Positions 1 through 7,729 of a stretch of 64,000 nt of DNA are shown here, in pieces (position 1 is the stretch's first letter; each line of letters starts with the position of its first letter). Source of the DNA: Bradyrhizobium sp. JYMT SZCCT0180 (GTDB lineage Bacteria > Pseudomonadota > Alphaproteobacteria > Rhizobiales > Xanthobacteraceae); the NCBI RefSeq assembly GCF_018130165.1, contig NZ_JAFCLZ010000003.1, positions 62,001 to 126,000 of the forward strand. The letters run 5' to 3'. Below the pieces are notes generated by a model, which saw only the letters and a program-made list of their open reading frames with translations, was not told where the DNA came from and ran no database searches. The position numbers and the translations under genes are program-made.

Positions 1-2
1 CG

Positions 3-737
3 GGCGCCGGCAACGGCATTGGCCGGGCCATCGCGCAGGCGCTGGTCGGCGAGGGCGTGCGGACCGTATTCGCCGATATCAGCGAGGAGCGGGTCGTGGC
101 TGCGATCAAGGCTTCGCCGCGGCCGGAACTGGCCGTGCCGTGGGTCGGTGATCTCGCCAACGCCGCCGCGCGCGAAACGCTACTGAAGGACGCGCAGTCC
201 GCCGTCGGGCGGGTGACCCATTTCGTGCACAGCGCCTCGCCGCCGCGGCGGGAGGCCGATCATGCCATGGCCGTCAGCACCGAGATTTGGGCGCAGATGC
301 ATGCGGTCAATCTCGAGGCCGGCTTTCACCTTTCGCGCGAACTGGCGCGGGGGCTGATCGCGGCGAAACAGCCCGGCTCGTTCCTACTGCTGACCTCGCT
401 GCACTCAGGCACGCCGCGCAATCTGCCGCATTATTCGACCGCCAAGGCCGGGATGGCGATGCTGGTGAAGGAGCTCGCCAAAACGTTCGGTCGCTACGGT
501 ATCCGCGTTAACGCGCTGGTGCCCGGCGCGATTGCGGCCGGCGGTTTTGTTGCCGACCCGTCGCTGGCAAAACACATTCCGCTCGGCCGTCTCGGGGAAG
601 CCGGCGACCTCGCGCCGCTGGCGCTGGCGGTGCTCTCGAACCGGGTATCGGCCTATGTCACGGGATCGGCGATCACGATCGACGGCGGCCTGTCGCTGAC
701 CAACTGGTTCGAACCGCCGGAGCTCGGAGAAATCTGA
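3..737 (+). CDS. SDR family oxidoreductase, 5'-truncated by the window edge
   Basis: This is the C-terminal ~244 aa of a short-chain dehydrogenase/reductase. The reading frame is open from base 3 and already begins inside the Rossmann nucleotide loop (GAGNGIG), so only the first few residues are missing. The catalytic Ser lies in LLLTSLHSG, and the Tyr-Lys pair is YSTAK at about base 430. A cofactor-side PGAI motif follows, and the C-terminal TGSAITIDGG is typical of the family. The usual NNAG structural motif reads HSAS, which is atypical. A GTG at base 57 is inside the fold and is not the true start. The substrate cannot be inferred. Confidence 0.9.
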   Translation, partial: GAGNGIGRAIAQALVGEGVRTVFADISEERVVAAIKASPRPELAVPWVGDLANAAARETLLKDAQSAVGRVTHFVHSASPPRREADHAMAVSTEIWAQMHAVNLEAGFHLSRELARGLIAAKQPGSFLLLTSLHSGTPRNLPHYSTAKAGMAMLVKELAKTFGRYGIRVNALVPGAIAAGGFVADPSLAKHIPLGRLGEAGDLAPLALAVLSNRVSAYVTGSAITIDGGLSLTNWFEPPELGEI

Positions 738-858
738 GGCGGAACCCGGATGAGGGGTGCCCGGCGTGGAACGAGCGGGCCGGTTCGGCGGTTCTCACAA
801 CAGGCCGCAGCCCTGCAGGGGAACCGGTTGCTGCGGCGCCAACCTCAGGGAGCGCGAC

Positions 859-1044
859 ATGACATCCGAGATGCAAATCCACACCATCGCGCGGCAGATG
901 CTCGAAAAGCACGGCCCGGCGGCGATCGCCCAGGCGGCGCAGAACGCCGTCGCCTGCGAGCGCAAGGGCGAGGCCGAGGAGGCCAGCGAGTGGCGCCATA
1001 TCGAGGACGCTATGAAGATGATGCGGGGACCGCATCAGAGCTGA
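859..1044 (+). CDS. Small conserved-looking hypothetical protein, 61 aa
   Basis: This soluble, charged, probably helical protein begins MTSEMQIHTIARQML. It has no Cys, signal peptide or membrane segment. The ATG at 859 follows AGGGAGCG at a suitable distance, and I prefer it over in-frame upstream starts at 757. It lies downstream of the SDR gene on the same strand but separated by 121 nt. The composition (Ala/Glu/Lys rich, EAEEASEWRHIEDA) looks coding. The family is not recognised and no function is assigned. Confidence 0.55.
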   Translation: MTSEMQIHTIARQMLEKHGPAAIAQAAQNAVACERKGEAEEASEWRHIEDAMKMMRGPHQS

Positions 1045-1115
1045 AGGTCGCCCCGGCGTCCGGTCCCGGAGGATGACGGCAGTGAACCCTTTTCCATTGG
1101 CCGCGACCAAAGGGC

Positions 1116-1256
1116 ATGGAAAACATAGCTCAATACATCGGCGTGACGCTGATACTCGGCGTCTTCGTCTGGGGCATGATCGGCTTCTATCGCGGCCTGT
1201 CGATGCCTGGGAATGAGCATCGTCTGGATCGCACGGGCGATACCTGGTTGAGCTGA
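1116..1256 (+). CDS. Small single-span membrane protein, 46 aa
   Basis: A short ORF encodes MENIAQYIGVTLILGVFVWG and a polar tail ending DRTGDTWLS. Residues 7-27 form one clear hydrophobic segment. An AGGG lies just before the ATG, a weak ribosome site. Support is the well-formed membrane segment and its position between two same-strand genes. It may be a non-coding coincidence, and no family is recognised. Confidence 0.4.
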   Translation: MENIAQYIGVTLILGVFVWGMIGFYRGLSMPGNEHRLDRTGDTWLS

Positions 1257-1316
1257 ACCCGGTGCTGCTGACGCCGGCTCGCGCGCACCCGGCGGTCGTG
1301 CTAGCCTGCCGCCACC

Positions 1317-1907
1317 ATGACCCATCGCATTCTGGTCCTCTACGGCTCCTATCGCTCTGACCGCATGGGCATCCGTCTCGCCCAGTTCATCGTCGAAGGC
1401 CTGCGCGGCCGCGGCGACGATGTCGAGCTGATCGACGCCAAGGCGGTCGGCCTGCCAATGCTGGACCGGATGTACAAGGAGCATCCGAAAGGCCAGGCGC
1501 CGGCGGTGCTCGAAGAGCTCGCGGGAAAGATCCGCGGTGCCGATGGCTTTGTCTTCATCACCGGCGAATACAATTGGGGCATGCAGCCCGGCCTGAAAAA
1601 CCTCACCGACCATTTTCTCGAAGAGTGGTTCTGGCGCCCGGCCGCCATCGTCAGCTATTCGGCCGGCCGTCTCTCCGGCGCCCGCGCCGCGACCGCCTGG
1701 CACGGCACGCTCTCCGAGATGGGCATGGTGGTGATCTCTTCCACGATCGGGGTCGGGCCGATCGCGCAAACCCTCACCGACGACGGCAGGCCGACCGGCG
1801 AGGCCGGCAAGGCGCTGGAGCGGGCGTTCCCCCGCTTTGCGGATGATCTGGCGTGGTGGGTGGAAGCGGCCAAGGCGCAGCGGGCGAAGCAGGCGCCGCC
1901 GTATTGA
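1317..1907 (+). CDS. NADPH-dependent FMN reductase family protein
   Basis: A 196 aa flavodoxin-fold reductase that would transfer electrons from NAD(P)H to FMN or a quinone in the cytoplasm. The phosphate-binding loop after strand 1 is GSYRSDRMG (residues 10-18). The family signature GEYNWGMQPGLKNLTDHF starts at about residue 83. Length matches the family. The ATG follows a CCACC-rich sequence without a clear Shine-Dalgarno. It stands alone on the plus strand and ends 10 nt before convergent small genes. The exact acceptor is unknown. Confidence 0.88.
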   Translation: MTHRILVLYGSYRSDRMGIRLAQFIVEGLRGRGDDVELIDAKAVGLPMLDRMYKEHPKGQAPAVLEELAGKIRGADGFVFITGEYNWGMQPGLKNLTDHFLEEWFWRPAAIVSYSAGRLSGARAATAWHGTLSEMGMVVISSTIGVGPIAQTLTDDGRPTGEAGKALERAFPRFADDLAWWVEAAKAQRAKQAPPY

Positions 1908-1916
1908 GCGGCTAAG

Positions 1917-2093
1917 TCAGATGGCAGCAGCGGCTGCCGCGCCATGCTTGGCGTACCATTTCGGCCCCGGGCCGCGCATGTAATGCCGCTCGGGCCGGTA
2001 GCTGTCGAATGCGCGGTTGACCAGGCGATGCCAGCCCGTGACGATCCGGTCGAGGCGGCGGAGCAGCGGCAGGGTGATTGGCGCGGTGCTCAT
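1917..2093 (-). CDS. Small hypothetical protein, 58 aa
   Basis: A basic small protein beginning MSTAPITLPLLRRLDRIVTG, with an aromatic middle (FDSYRPERHYMRGPGPKWY) and an Ala-rich end. It lies 8 nt downstream of the DUF6894 gene on the same strand, so the two probably form one transcript. No signal peptide or membrane segment is seen. The family is not recognised. The start is chosen at the first ATG after the upstream stop; a longer in-frame ORF would overlap the whole DUF6894 gene in another frame and is unlikely. Confidence 0.5.
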   Translation of the reverse strand: MSTAPITLPLLRRLDRIVTGWHRLVNRAFDSYRPERHYMRGPGPKWYAKHGAAAAAAI

Positions 2094-2101
2094 GACAATG
2101 C

Positions 2102-2335
2102 TCAGTTCGGCTTGCCGAGAACGGACGAGAAAGAGATTTCGAAGATCTCGTCGTCGAAATCGTCGCTGACATGCACGACCCAGTCGCGCCAGTCTTCCGC
2201 GCTTTTCTCCATGATCAGCGATCGCACCACGCAGGCGGCGCGGTCGCGCGCTTCGGCGAGGTTGCTCACGACCGCGCCGAACTGATCGACGCGAACTTCG
2301 CGGGAACTGGAGCAGTGGAAATAGACCTGGGCCAT
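2102..2335 (-). CDS. DUF6894 family small protein
   Basis: A 77 aa protein beginning MAQVYFHCSSS, followed by a central ARDRAACVVRSLI helix and an acidic VSDDFDDEIFEISF strand region. This arrangement is shared by the small DUF6894 proteins abundant in Bradyrhizobium, whose function is unknown. The start is fixed by a strong AAGGAGA six nt upstream of the ATG. It heads a probable two-gene unit with the 58 aa gene. A GTGA-N6-TCAC palindrome lies about 150 nt upstream, further than at the GG-peptide genes. Confidence 0.75.
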   Translation of the reverse strand: MAQVYFHCSSSREVRVDQFGAVVSNLAEARDRAACVVRSLIMEKSAEDWRDWVVHVSDDFDDEIFEISFSSVLGKPN

Positions 2336-2484
2336 CGTGGTCTCCTTCACAAAGCGAATCGAATCTGTGTCTCAAAAATAACAGCGGCGGATTCCGCTGG
2401 ATATTCCGGTAGAATCCCGACGGGGATTTACGGGCATGTCCCGCAACGTGACAGCAAACCTACCGGGACGAATCATGCCCTTCC

Positions 2485-2498
2485 GTGATTCACATCAC
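2485..2498. promoter_or_regulatory. CRP/FNR-type palindrome GTGA-N6-TCAC
   Basis: GTGATTCACATCAC is a perfect match to the GTGA-N6-TCAC pattern found upstream of GG-peptide genes in this window. It is 149 nt upstream of the DUF6894 start (minus strand) and 93 nt upstream of a strong plus-strand terminator hairpin with no gene between. It could therefore serve either a minus-strand mRNA or a short plus-strand RNA. Confidence 0.45.
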
Positions 2499-2591
2499 TC
2501 TGATTCTGTTAACGTTCGATTAACCAAACTCACGCAGGATTTCCGCCATTGGATCGCAGCGGAACCGGACCCGAGCCGGCAGTTGCAAGAG

Positions 2592-2627
2592 AGGCCGGTG
2601 GCGTAACGCCCGCCGGCCTTTTCTCTT
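2592..2627 (+). terminator. Rho-independent terminator hairpin
   Basis: A GC-rich stem (AGGCCGG at 2592-2598 with CCGGCCT at 2613-2619, extended by GGCG/CGCC around a TAA loop) is followed by TTTTCTCTT. The T tract is on the plus strand, yet no plus-strand gene ends nearby. It may end a short RNA starting near 2530. It could also stop the minus-strand GG-peptide transcript, though its T tract in that direction is poor. Together with the 2485 site it accounts for most of the gene-free stretch 2336-2741. Confidence 0.6.
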
Positions 2628-2741
2628 GGTGGCACGTGATTGAATTCCGGTTCGAGCTTCAAGCAAGCGTGATTGCCAATCCCCTCCAGAGATTCGCTCA
2701 CGCAGGGAAGACGGCGGCGTAGCGGAGGAGCAGGCGATGAC

Positions 2742-2924
2742 TTACGCCCGCGAATTGCGCGCAAAGGTCATGCTGATCTCGGAACGCGTCTTGCTGACGT
2801 TGGAGAGGATCTCGCCCATCAGCTTCAGGTTGGCCATCATCTCCTGGCTCAAGAAGCCACCCGACACGCGTTCGAGCTGTTCGGGGGCAAGCTCCTGCAC
2901 CTTTGTTTCGTGATCACACGTCAT
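2742..2924 (-). CDS. Double-glycine leader peptide GG1, 60 aa
   Basis: The leader MTCDHETKVQELAPEQLERV ends in SGG at residues 21-23. This matches the L-x-x-x-(E/D/Q)-L-x-x-V-(S/T/A)-G-G pattern of class II bacteriocin-type leaders that C39 peptidases cut after GG. The predicted core is 37 aa, begins FLSQEMMANLKLMGE, and is amphipathic with no Cys. AAGGAGAA six nt before the ATG fixes the start. A GTGA-N6-TCAC palindrome lies 75 nt upstream. No processing or export gene is adjacent. The core does not resemble any peptide I know, so export and activity are inference. Confidence 0.75.
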   Translation of the reverse strand: MTCDHETKVQELAPEQLERVSGGFLSQEMMANLKLMGEILSNVSKTRSEISMTFARNSRA

Positions 2925-2999
2925 GGCGTTCTCCTTGCGGGTTGACGTAGGGGATTGCATCCACGTGCGGCAGCCTCGTCCAGGAGCGCGGGCTCGGCC

Positions 3000-3013
3000 G
3001 TGATCCCGATCAC
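3000..3013. promoter_or_regulatory. CRP/FNR-type palindrome upstream of GG1
   Basis: GTGATCCCGATCAC, 75 nt from the GG1 start codon. It is one of seven such sites preceding GG-peptide genes here. The rest of the gene-free stretch 2925-3263 shows only a CGGCCTTCGGCC-type short palindrome and no further gene. Confidence 0.65.
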
Positions 3014-3263
3014 GTTGTGGAAAATCGCCTCGGCCTTCGGCCTTCGTCCGTTGGGCTACGCCGGGACCGGTCGCTCGCCATGACGATTTTTTGACGTCAG
3101 GAGTGCATCGCAAGGGATCGCTGTGCGGATGTTCGCGTCGCCTTCTTTCGGGTAGCATCGGCGCACGAGCCAACACCCAGAAGCGTGGCGTTGAGCGGAA
3201 TTGCGGACAAGGTGTCGGTCTACGAGATATCCCGATTACGATTGGCCACACGGAGAAGCAGCC

Positions 3264-3653
3264 ATGAACAAGCCCGTGCCCGTCAACCCGCCCGAACTGC
3301 GTTCGACCTTCGTTGCGGCATCGTCGATGCCCTGGCAGCCAACGGACTTCGACGGAATTCAGATGAAGATCCTCTACAGGGACGACGAAGGGCGCTCGAC
3401 CATCCTGTTCAAGATGGCGCCCGGCGCGGTCGTGCCGCTGCACGAGCACACCGCGCTCGAACAGACTTTTATGCTCGAAGGATCGCTGGAAGATGCGGAG
3501 GGCAGCTGCGGCGCGGGTGACTTCGTGTGGCGGCCGGGCGGCAACATCCATGTCGCGCATTCGCCCAACGGGGCGACTTTTATCTCCGTTTTCAATCGGC
3601 CGAACCGCTTTTTCGATGGCAGCAAGTTTTTCACATCGGACGAGCGCAAGTAG
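3264..3653 (+). CDS. Cupin domain protein, ChrR-like
   Basis: A 129 aa single-cupin protein. The metal-site motif is GAVVPLHEHTALEQTFMLEG, and the second cupin motif contains WRPGGNIHVAHS. The layout resembles the C-terminal cupin of ChrR anti-sigma factors but lacks their N-terminal zinc anti-sigma domain, so it is probably a stand-alone metal-binding enzyme or sensor. The ATG follows GGAGAAGCAGCC. It is monocistronic and followed by a long inverted repeat. The substrate is unknown. Confidence 0.8.
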   Translation: MNKPVPVNPPELRSTFVAASSMPWQPTDFDGIQMKILYRDDEGRSTILFKMAPGAVVPLHEHTALEQTFMLEGSLEDAEGSCGAGDFVWRPGGNIHVAHSPNGATFISVFNRPNRFFDGSKFFTSDERK

Positions 3654-3656
3654 GAA

Positions 3657-3777
3657 GTAGGGTGGGCAAAGCCAACGGGTCGCGCGAATGCGCGCCCGAT
3701 GACAGGCTCCGCGTGCCCACCATTCTTGTTGCGCCTGAGATGGTGGGCACGGCGCTGCGCGCCTTTGCCCACCCTAC
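3657..3777. repeat. Interspersed inverted repeat (GTAGGGTGGGCAAAG ends)
   Basis: The outer arms GTAGGGTGGGCAAAG (3657-3671) and CTTTGCCCACCCTAC (3763-3777) are exact complements. An inner pair, CGTGCCCACCAT (3712-3723) and ATGGTGGGCACG (3740-3751), nests inside. The transcript would fold into a two-arm structure. The sequence is of the non-autonomous palindromic element type and no coding is seen. The remainder to 3985 is plain intergenic sequence before the RlpA-like gene. Confidence 0.8.
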
Positions 3778-3985
3778 GCGCGGTTGACCCGACAAGCGGC
3801 GGATCGCACCCCCGGCCAATCCGGTCGACATCTCCCATCCTGTGACCCAATCACCACACCCAACGGAATTGCGCTGGCGGGGCCGGGTCTGACGTTTTCC
3901 GGCCCCGGTTCCGCCCCGATTGGATTCGGACGATAGGCCGTGCTGGTTTTCGGCTTGGGCTGGGGCGCAAGTTGGGGATCGCAAC

Positions 3986-4573
3986 ATGTCCATCGACCGC
4001 GCTGCTACTTCGTACGTCGACATCGGAACGAACTGCACTCAACGCCAGGCGCCGCCTTGGATGCCGGCCGTGGGGAAGGTCATTCGGCTGCTGGCCGTTG
4101 GCGTGGCAGCGGCATCGCTGGCGGCATGTTCCCAGACCACGGGCGTCAGCCCGAAATCCGAATTGCGCGCCAGCCGGGTGGCATCGCTGGACCACGATCG
4201 AACGTCGTCCCCCATGATCAAGAGGCGCGTGGCAGCGACAAGAAAGTACACCCGGCTCGCGTCGCGCAAAGATGCAGGCAAACCCAAGACGACGGCCTCG
4301 CATGGGGTGGCGAGCTTCTACACCGAGGGCACCAAGACCGCGAGCGGTGAAAGATTCAACACGATGGACATGACCGCGGCGCATCCGACATTGCCGTTCG
4401 GCACCAAGCTGCGCGTGACGGATGTCTCGAGCGGCAAGTCCGTCACGGTGCGGGTCAATGACCGCGGTCCCTACGTTCCGGGGCGTGTCGTCGACGTTTC
4501 CTATTCCGCGGCGGACGCGCTCGGAATGGTCGGAAAAGGCCTCACCAATGTCAAACTCGACGTGGTGCAGTAG
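3986..4573 (+). CDS. RlpA-like septal ring lipoprotein (double-psi beta-barrel)
   Basis: A 195 aa protein with a hydrophobic N-terminus ending in a lipobox (SLAAC at about residues 43-47), so it is probably an envelope lipoprotein. The C-terminal ~95 residues form the RlpA double-psi barrel: GVASFYTEG, TAAHPTLPFGTKLRVT, VRVNDRGPYVPGRVVDVS. Family members bind or cleave peptidoglycan at septa. No SPOR domain is present, unlike full RlpA. I chose the ATG at 3986 over one at 3920 because it keeps the signal peptide closer to the N-terminus, though the pre-signal extension is still long. Confidence 0.8.
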   Translation: MSIDRAATSYVDIGTNCTQRQAPPWMPAVGKVIRLLAVGVAAASLAACSQTTGVSPKSELRASRVASLDHDRTSSPMIKRRVAATRKYTRLASRKDAGKPKTTASHGVASFYTEGTKTASGERFNTMDMTAAHPTLPFGTKLRVTDVSSGKSVTVRVNDRGPYVPGRVVDVSYSAADALGMVGKGLTNVKLDVVQ

Positions 4574-4600
4574 GGGGCGGGAACAGGCTGTCGCTGCACG

Positions 4601-5173
4601 TCAATCGAGCAGCAGACGGCCGACAGGCTCGATGCCGGCGGCGCTTCCGCTTCGGACCACCACGATCTCGCCGCTTGCCGGCGAGATCGTGGTGAGGGCC
4701 AGGATGTTCGCGCCGTGCGTCACGACCAGAAGGTTTCCACGGCCGGTCCATTTGCCGATCACCGCGCGGGCACCGGCGGTCAAGGCCTCGGTCCGATCGC
4801 GCAGCACGACCACATTGCCGAATGTCGGCGCGGCTTCGACCGGTCCCAGTTCCAGCAGGGTTGCCGTGTCCATGCAGCGACACCATGGCGAGGCGAGGAT
4901 TTGATCGACTGCGATCCCTTCCGACTTGAGCCGCGCGCCGATCCTTTTGGCGTCGGCGCGGCCCTTGGCGCTGAGATTGCGCTGGGTGGCGCAGTCATCG
5001 ACCCGGAAGCCCGGCGGATCGCCGACGCCCCCCGGCGCATCGGCATGGCGCATCAGCGCGACATGCCCGCCCGCGCGCAAGGCGGACCAGGCGGCGTCGT
5101 CGGCGCGCGCGGTCTCCGCCGCGGCGGCAAAGCCGAGGAGGAGGGCGACGACGGCGAAACGTTTGCGGCGCAT
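4601..5173 (-). CDS. Histidine phosphatase family protein, secreted
   Basis: A 190 aa phosphoglycerate-mutase-like phosphatase with a cleavable signal peptide (residues 1 to about 24, ending TARA). The catalytic RH is in ALMRHADAPG (residues 42-43). The second arginine region is NLSAKGRADAKRIG, and the later catalytic His is in VVTHGANI. It sits last in a minus-strand set with the DUF6644 and DUF6152 genes (gaps of 13 and 6 nt). The substrate is unknown; the compact size resembles SixA-type or periplasmic histidine phosphatases. Confidence 0.85.
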   Translation of the reverse strand: MRRKRFAVVALLLGFAAAAETARADDAAWSALRAGGHVALMRHADAPGGVGDPPGFRVDDCATQRNLSAKGRADAKRIGARLKSEGIAVDQILASPWCRCMDTATLLELGPVEAAPTFGNVVVLRDRTEALTAGARAVIGKWTGRGNLLVVTHGANILALTTISPASGEIVVVRSGSAAGIEPVGRLLLD

Positions 5174-5186
5174 GGCGGCTACCTTC

Positions 5187-5675
5187 TCAAAGATAAGCGA
5201 TCAGACGCCCGGCACAGACGACGCCGAGCCACAGCAGCAGCGACACCAGCGCGGTAACCTTGGCGCCGGCGGGGGCCTCATCGTGCCAGAGCGCCACGCG
5301 TCGCCACGGACCGGCATGGGCGATCACGACGTTGACCAGGGCGGCGGCGATCAGCAACAGCTTGGCCTGGAACGCCGGGTTGCGCACCACGTGCGAAGCA
5401 TCAGCGCTGAACAACAGGAAGCCCATGCTGACCGCCAGCACAAAACCGATGCGCGACAACGGCAGCAGCAACTTCGCCATCGGCGCGATCGGGATTGCGC
5501 GCCCCCATCCGAGCAGGCGCAAATCGAGTGCCAGGATCGATCCCACCAGTACGACGAAGCCGAGGATGTGCAGGATTTCGACCGCGGGATAAAGCGCGGG
5601 CGACGAGCGCATCAGATGACCCAGCGCGCTTTCCTGCAAGGCAAGGAAGATCGACGCGGCGGGTTGCTGTTCCAC
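5187..5675 (-). CDS. DUF6644-type integral membrane protein
   Basis: A 162 aa protein with about four transmembrane segments. The sequence AVEILHILGFVVLVGSILALD is typical of small CopD/DUF2214/DUF6644-like membrane proteins carrying a membrane His. The GTG start at 5675 lies 6 nt after the DUF6152 stop, pointing to translational linkage. Its neighbours are a secreted DUF6152 protein and a periplasmic phosphatase, so the operon looks envelope-related. The function is unknown. Confidence 0.7.
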   Translation of the reverse strand: MEQQPAASIFLALQESALGHLMRSSPALYPAVEILHILGFVVLVGSILALDLRLLGWGRAIPIAPMAKLLLPLSRIGFVLAVSMGFLLFSADASHVVRNPAFQAKLLLIAAALVNVVIAHAGPWRRVALWHDEAPAGAKVTALVSLLLWLGVVCAGRLIAYL

Positions 5676-5681
5676 GCGGGC

Positions 5682-6038
5682 TTACCGCAATTCGATGCGC
5701 TTGCCGTCGAGAACGACGTATTCGATGCGCGCTTCGTCCGGCTTGCTGGTATGGGGATAGCCGAACACGGTGCAGGTCTTGCCGGGCGCGATCATGTCCG
5801 ACGTGATGCCGCGCGCCTGCATGCGCGAAGGCGGCGCCAGCACGAAGTGCCAGTGCTTGCCACCATCCTCCATCTCGATCTCGCAGTGCGGGTTCTCGAA
5901 GGTCGACTTCAGGATCTTGCCGGTCACGGTGAACGACTTCGAGGTGTCGTATCCGCCCCAGCCGTGATGGGCGGCCGCAGCGCCCGGCGCAAGGGCAGCC
6001 GCCAGCGAGAGGAACAGGCGTCGGGTGATTGTTGTCAT
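5682..6038 (-). CDS. DUF6152 family secreted protein
   Basis: A 118 aa exported protein. An RR-containing signal peptide (TTITRRLFLSLAAALA) ends at GAAAAHHGWGGYD. The mature part holds the family features: an N-terminal HHGWG, a FENPHCEIEMED strand, an LAPPSRM motif and a YPHTSKPDEARIEYV end. It may bind metal through the N-terminal His pair (inference). The ATG at 6038 was chosen because upstream codons would place the signal peptide far inside. First gene of the three-gene minus-strand operon. Confidence 0.8.
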   Translation of the reverse strand: MTTITRRLFLSLAAALAPGAAAAHHGWGGYDTSKSFTVTGKILKSTFENPHCEIEMEDGGKHWHFVLAPPSRMQARGITSDMIAPGKTCTVFGYPHTSKPDEARIEYVVLDGKRIELR

Positions 6039-6251
6039 GACGGCCTCTGCACGATGGAGGACGACACCGATCCGTGCCGGATCATAGCGGGTTTTGCGTG
6101 ACCATTCAAATGATCCGGCATAATGCACGCCGCCATCAGGGCGCCCGAGGAGGCAACGATTGAGCCCGTCAAAGGTTCTATACGAGATGTTCGAGAAGTG
6201 CCGTCCGGTTGATTGCCGCGGCAGAGCGGCAAAGCCACAGGGAGACCGGCG

Positions 6252-7316
6252 GTGCGCAGGATTGAGGATCAAAGTTTTCTGCTGTTGTTGCTCGTGGTCA
6301 GCATCGCGTTTGGCTGGATTCTGAAACCATTTTACGGCGCCATTCTCTGGGCCACCGCCGCCGCCGTCATTTTTGCGCCGCTCAATCGAAAGCTGCTGGT
6401 CAGGACGGGCGAGAGACCAGGGATCGCTGCCCTGGTTACGGTCCTGATCATCATCGCAATGGTCATTTTACCTCTGGCGATGATCGCGGCCTCTCTGACT
6501 CAGGAAGCCTCCAACCTTTACGCCAAGGTCCAGTCCGGAGAGTACGACTTCGCCCGCTACATTCAGCGGATATTCGATGCACTACCGGCCTGGGCCACAG
6601 GTCTGCTTGATCGCTTCAACCTGAACAATCTCCCGGCCGTTCGCGACTGGCTGGCATCCGGCGCGATGAAGGGTGGACAGGTCCTGGCGCCTCAGGCGCT
6701 CAGCATCGGCATGAACACTTTCGACTTCCTGATTGGCCTCGGCATCATGCTGTATCTTTTGTTTTTTCTGTTGCGTGACGGCAAAGCGCTGGCTGAACGG
6801 ATCAAGCGGATCGTTCCCCTTCGCGCCGATCAAAAGGCGGCACTCTTCGGCAGATTCGCCGATGTCGTCCGCGCGACGGTGAAAGGCGGCATCCTGGTTG
6901 CCATCGCCCAGGGCACGCTTGGCGGGTTGGCGTTCTGGTTTCTGGGGATTCACGCGCCGCTGTTGTGGGCGGTGTTGATGGCCTTCCTGTCCCTCCTGCC
7001 GGCCATCGGATCCGGCCTGGTCTGGGTGCCCGTTGCAATCTACCTGTTGGCTAGCGGCGCCGTGTGGCAGGGCGCTGCCCTGATTGTGTACGGGGTGCTC
7101 GTCATTGGACTGGTGGACAATCTTCTCCGTCCGTTCCTGATCGGGAAAGACGCCAAGCTGCCGGACTATGTCGTGCTGATTTCCACGCTGGGCGGCATTG
7201 AAGTGTTCGGCTTGAACGGCTTTGTGATCGGCCCGGTGATTGCCGCGATGTTCATGGTGACCTGGGAGAGTTTCTCCGCCTCCCGGAAGGGAAACGACGC
7301 CGGGGCTACGGGCTAA
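6252..7316 (+). CDS. AI-2E family transporter (permease)
   Basis: A ~354 aa integral membrane protein with about eight predicted helices: two near the N-terminus, one near residue 70, and five in the C-terminal half. A soluble region of roughly 80 residues lies between. The late motif LLPAIGSGLVWVPVAIYLL and the end FGLNGFVIGPVIAAMF are characteristic of the AI-2E/PerM family. The GTG at 6252 has AGGGAGA seven nt upstream; a TTG at 6213 is less likely. Substrates of this family are mostly unproven. Monocistronic. Confidence 0.87.
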   Translation: MRRIEDQSFLLLLLVVSIAFGWILKPFYGAILWATAAAVIFAPLNRKLLVRTGERPGIAALVTVLIIIAMVILPLAMIAASLTQEASNLYAKVQSGEYDFARYIQRIFDALPAWATGLLDRFNLNNLPAVRDWLASGAMKGGQVLAPQALSIGMNTFDFLIGLGIMLYLLFFLLRDGKALAERIKRIVPLRADQKAALFGRFADVVRATVKGGILVAIAQGTLGGLAFWFLGIHAPLLWAVLMAFLSLLPAIGSGLVWVPVAIYLLASGAVWQGAALIVYGVLVIGLVDNLLRPFLIGKDAKLPDYVVLISTLGGIEVFGLNGFVIGPVIAAMFMVTWESFSASRKGNDAGATG

Positions 7317-7729
7317 CTCGCCAATTGGCCGCTTGCTGGCTGCTGTCACCGTTCTGTCATGGTTCTTGCTTGGCAGCATTACAAGCTATGGAGAATTTTA
7401 TCGGTAGTGGAACCGTCAATCCGTCGACCTCAGTTCTTGAGGCTATATCGGCCCGGATATATCGATGTTTTGGATATATTGGATTGGATATATCGGGAAC
7501 AGCGTGCGAGTACCCAAAGGTTCCCGTGAATAGAATATTAGGATCAACCCGCGATGGAAAGTTCCATCGGCGCACTTGTCGATGCAACTTAAGGTTTTTT
7601 TAAAGCGCTCTCCCTCAAATCGCGGACAGTCGTCTACACAACCAGACCGATCTCGCGTCGGTCTGTCGCCGCCGGCATTGCATCGCGTGATGACGCCGGG
7701 TCGCGGACACTGTCCTGGAGTCGCAATTC
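7317..7729. other. Intergenic region with AT-rich direct repeats
   Basis: No convincing gene. It contains the GGATATAT direct-repeat array (7442-7496) and a TAAGGTTTTTTTAAAG run near 7590. The palindromic GACCGATCTCGCGTCGGTC near 7650 could form a hairpin. An open frame on the minus strand (7357-7587) has no ribosome site or recognisable product. Confidence 0.5.
7442..7496. repeat. Four short direct repeats of (G)GATATATCGG
   Basis: Copies start at 7442 (GCTATATCGG), 7455 (GGATATATCG), 7472 (GGATATATTGG) and 7486 (GGATATATCGG), with starts spaced 13-17 nt apart. They stand out in a GC-rich chromosome. They could be a multi-site operator or a relic of a repeat element. Confidence 0.6.

Noticed and set aside
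2495..2764. 89-codon minus-strand open frame between DUF6894 and GG1
   Set aside because: Runs through the terminator hairpin and overlaps the GG1 3' end; no ribosome site or recognisable product.
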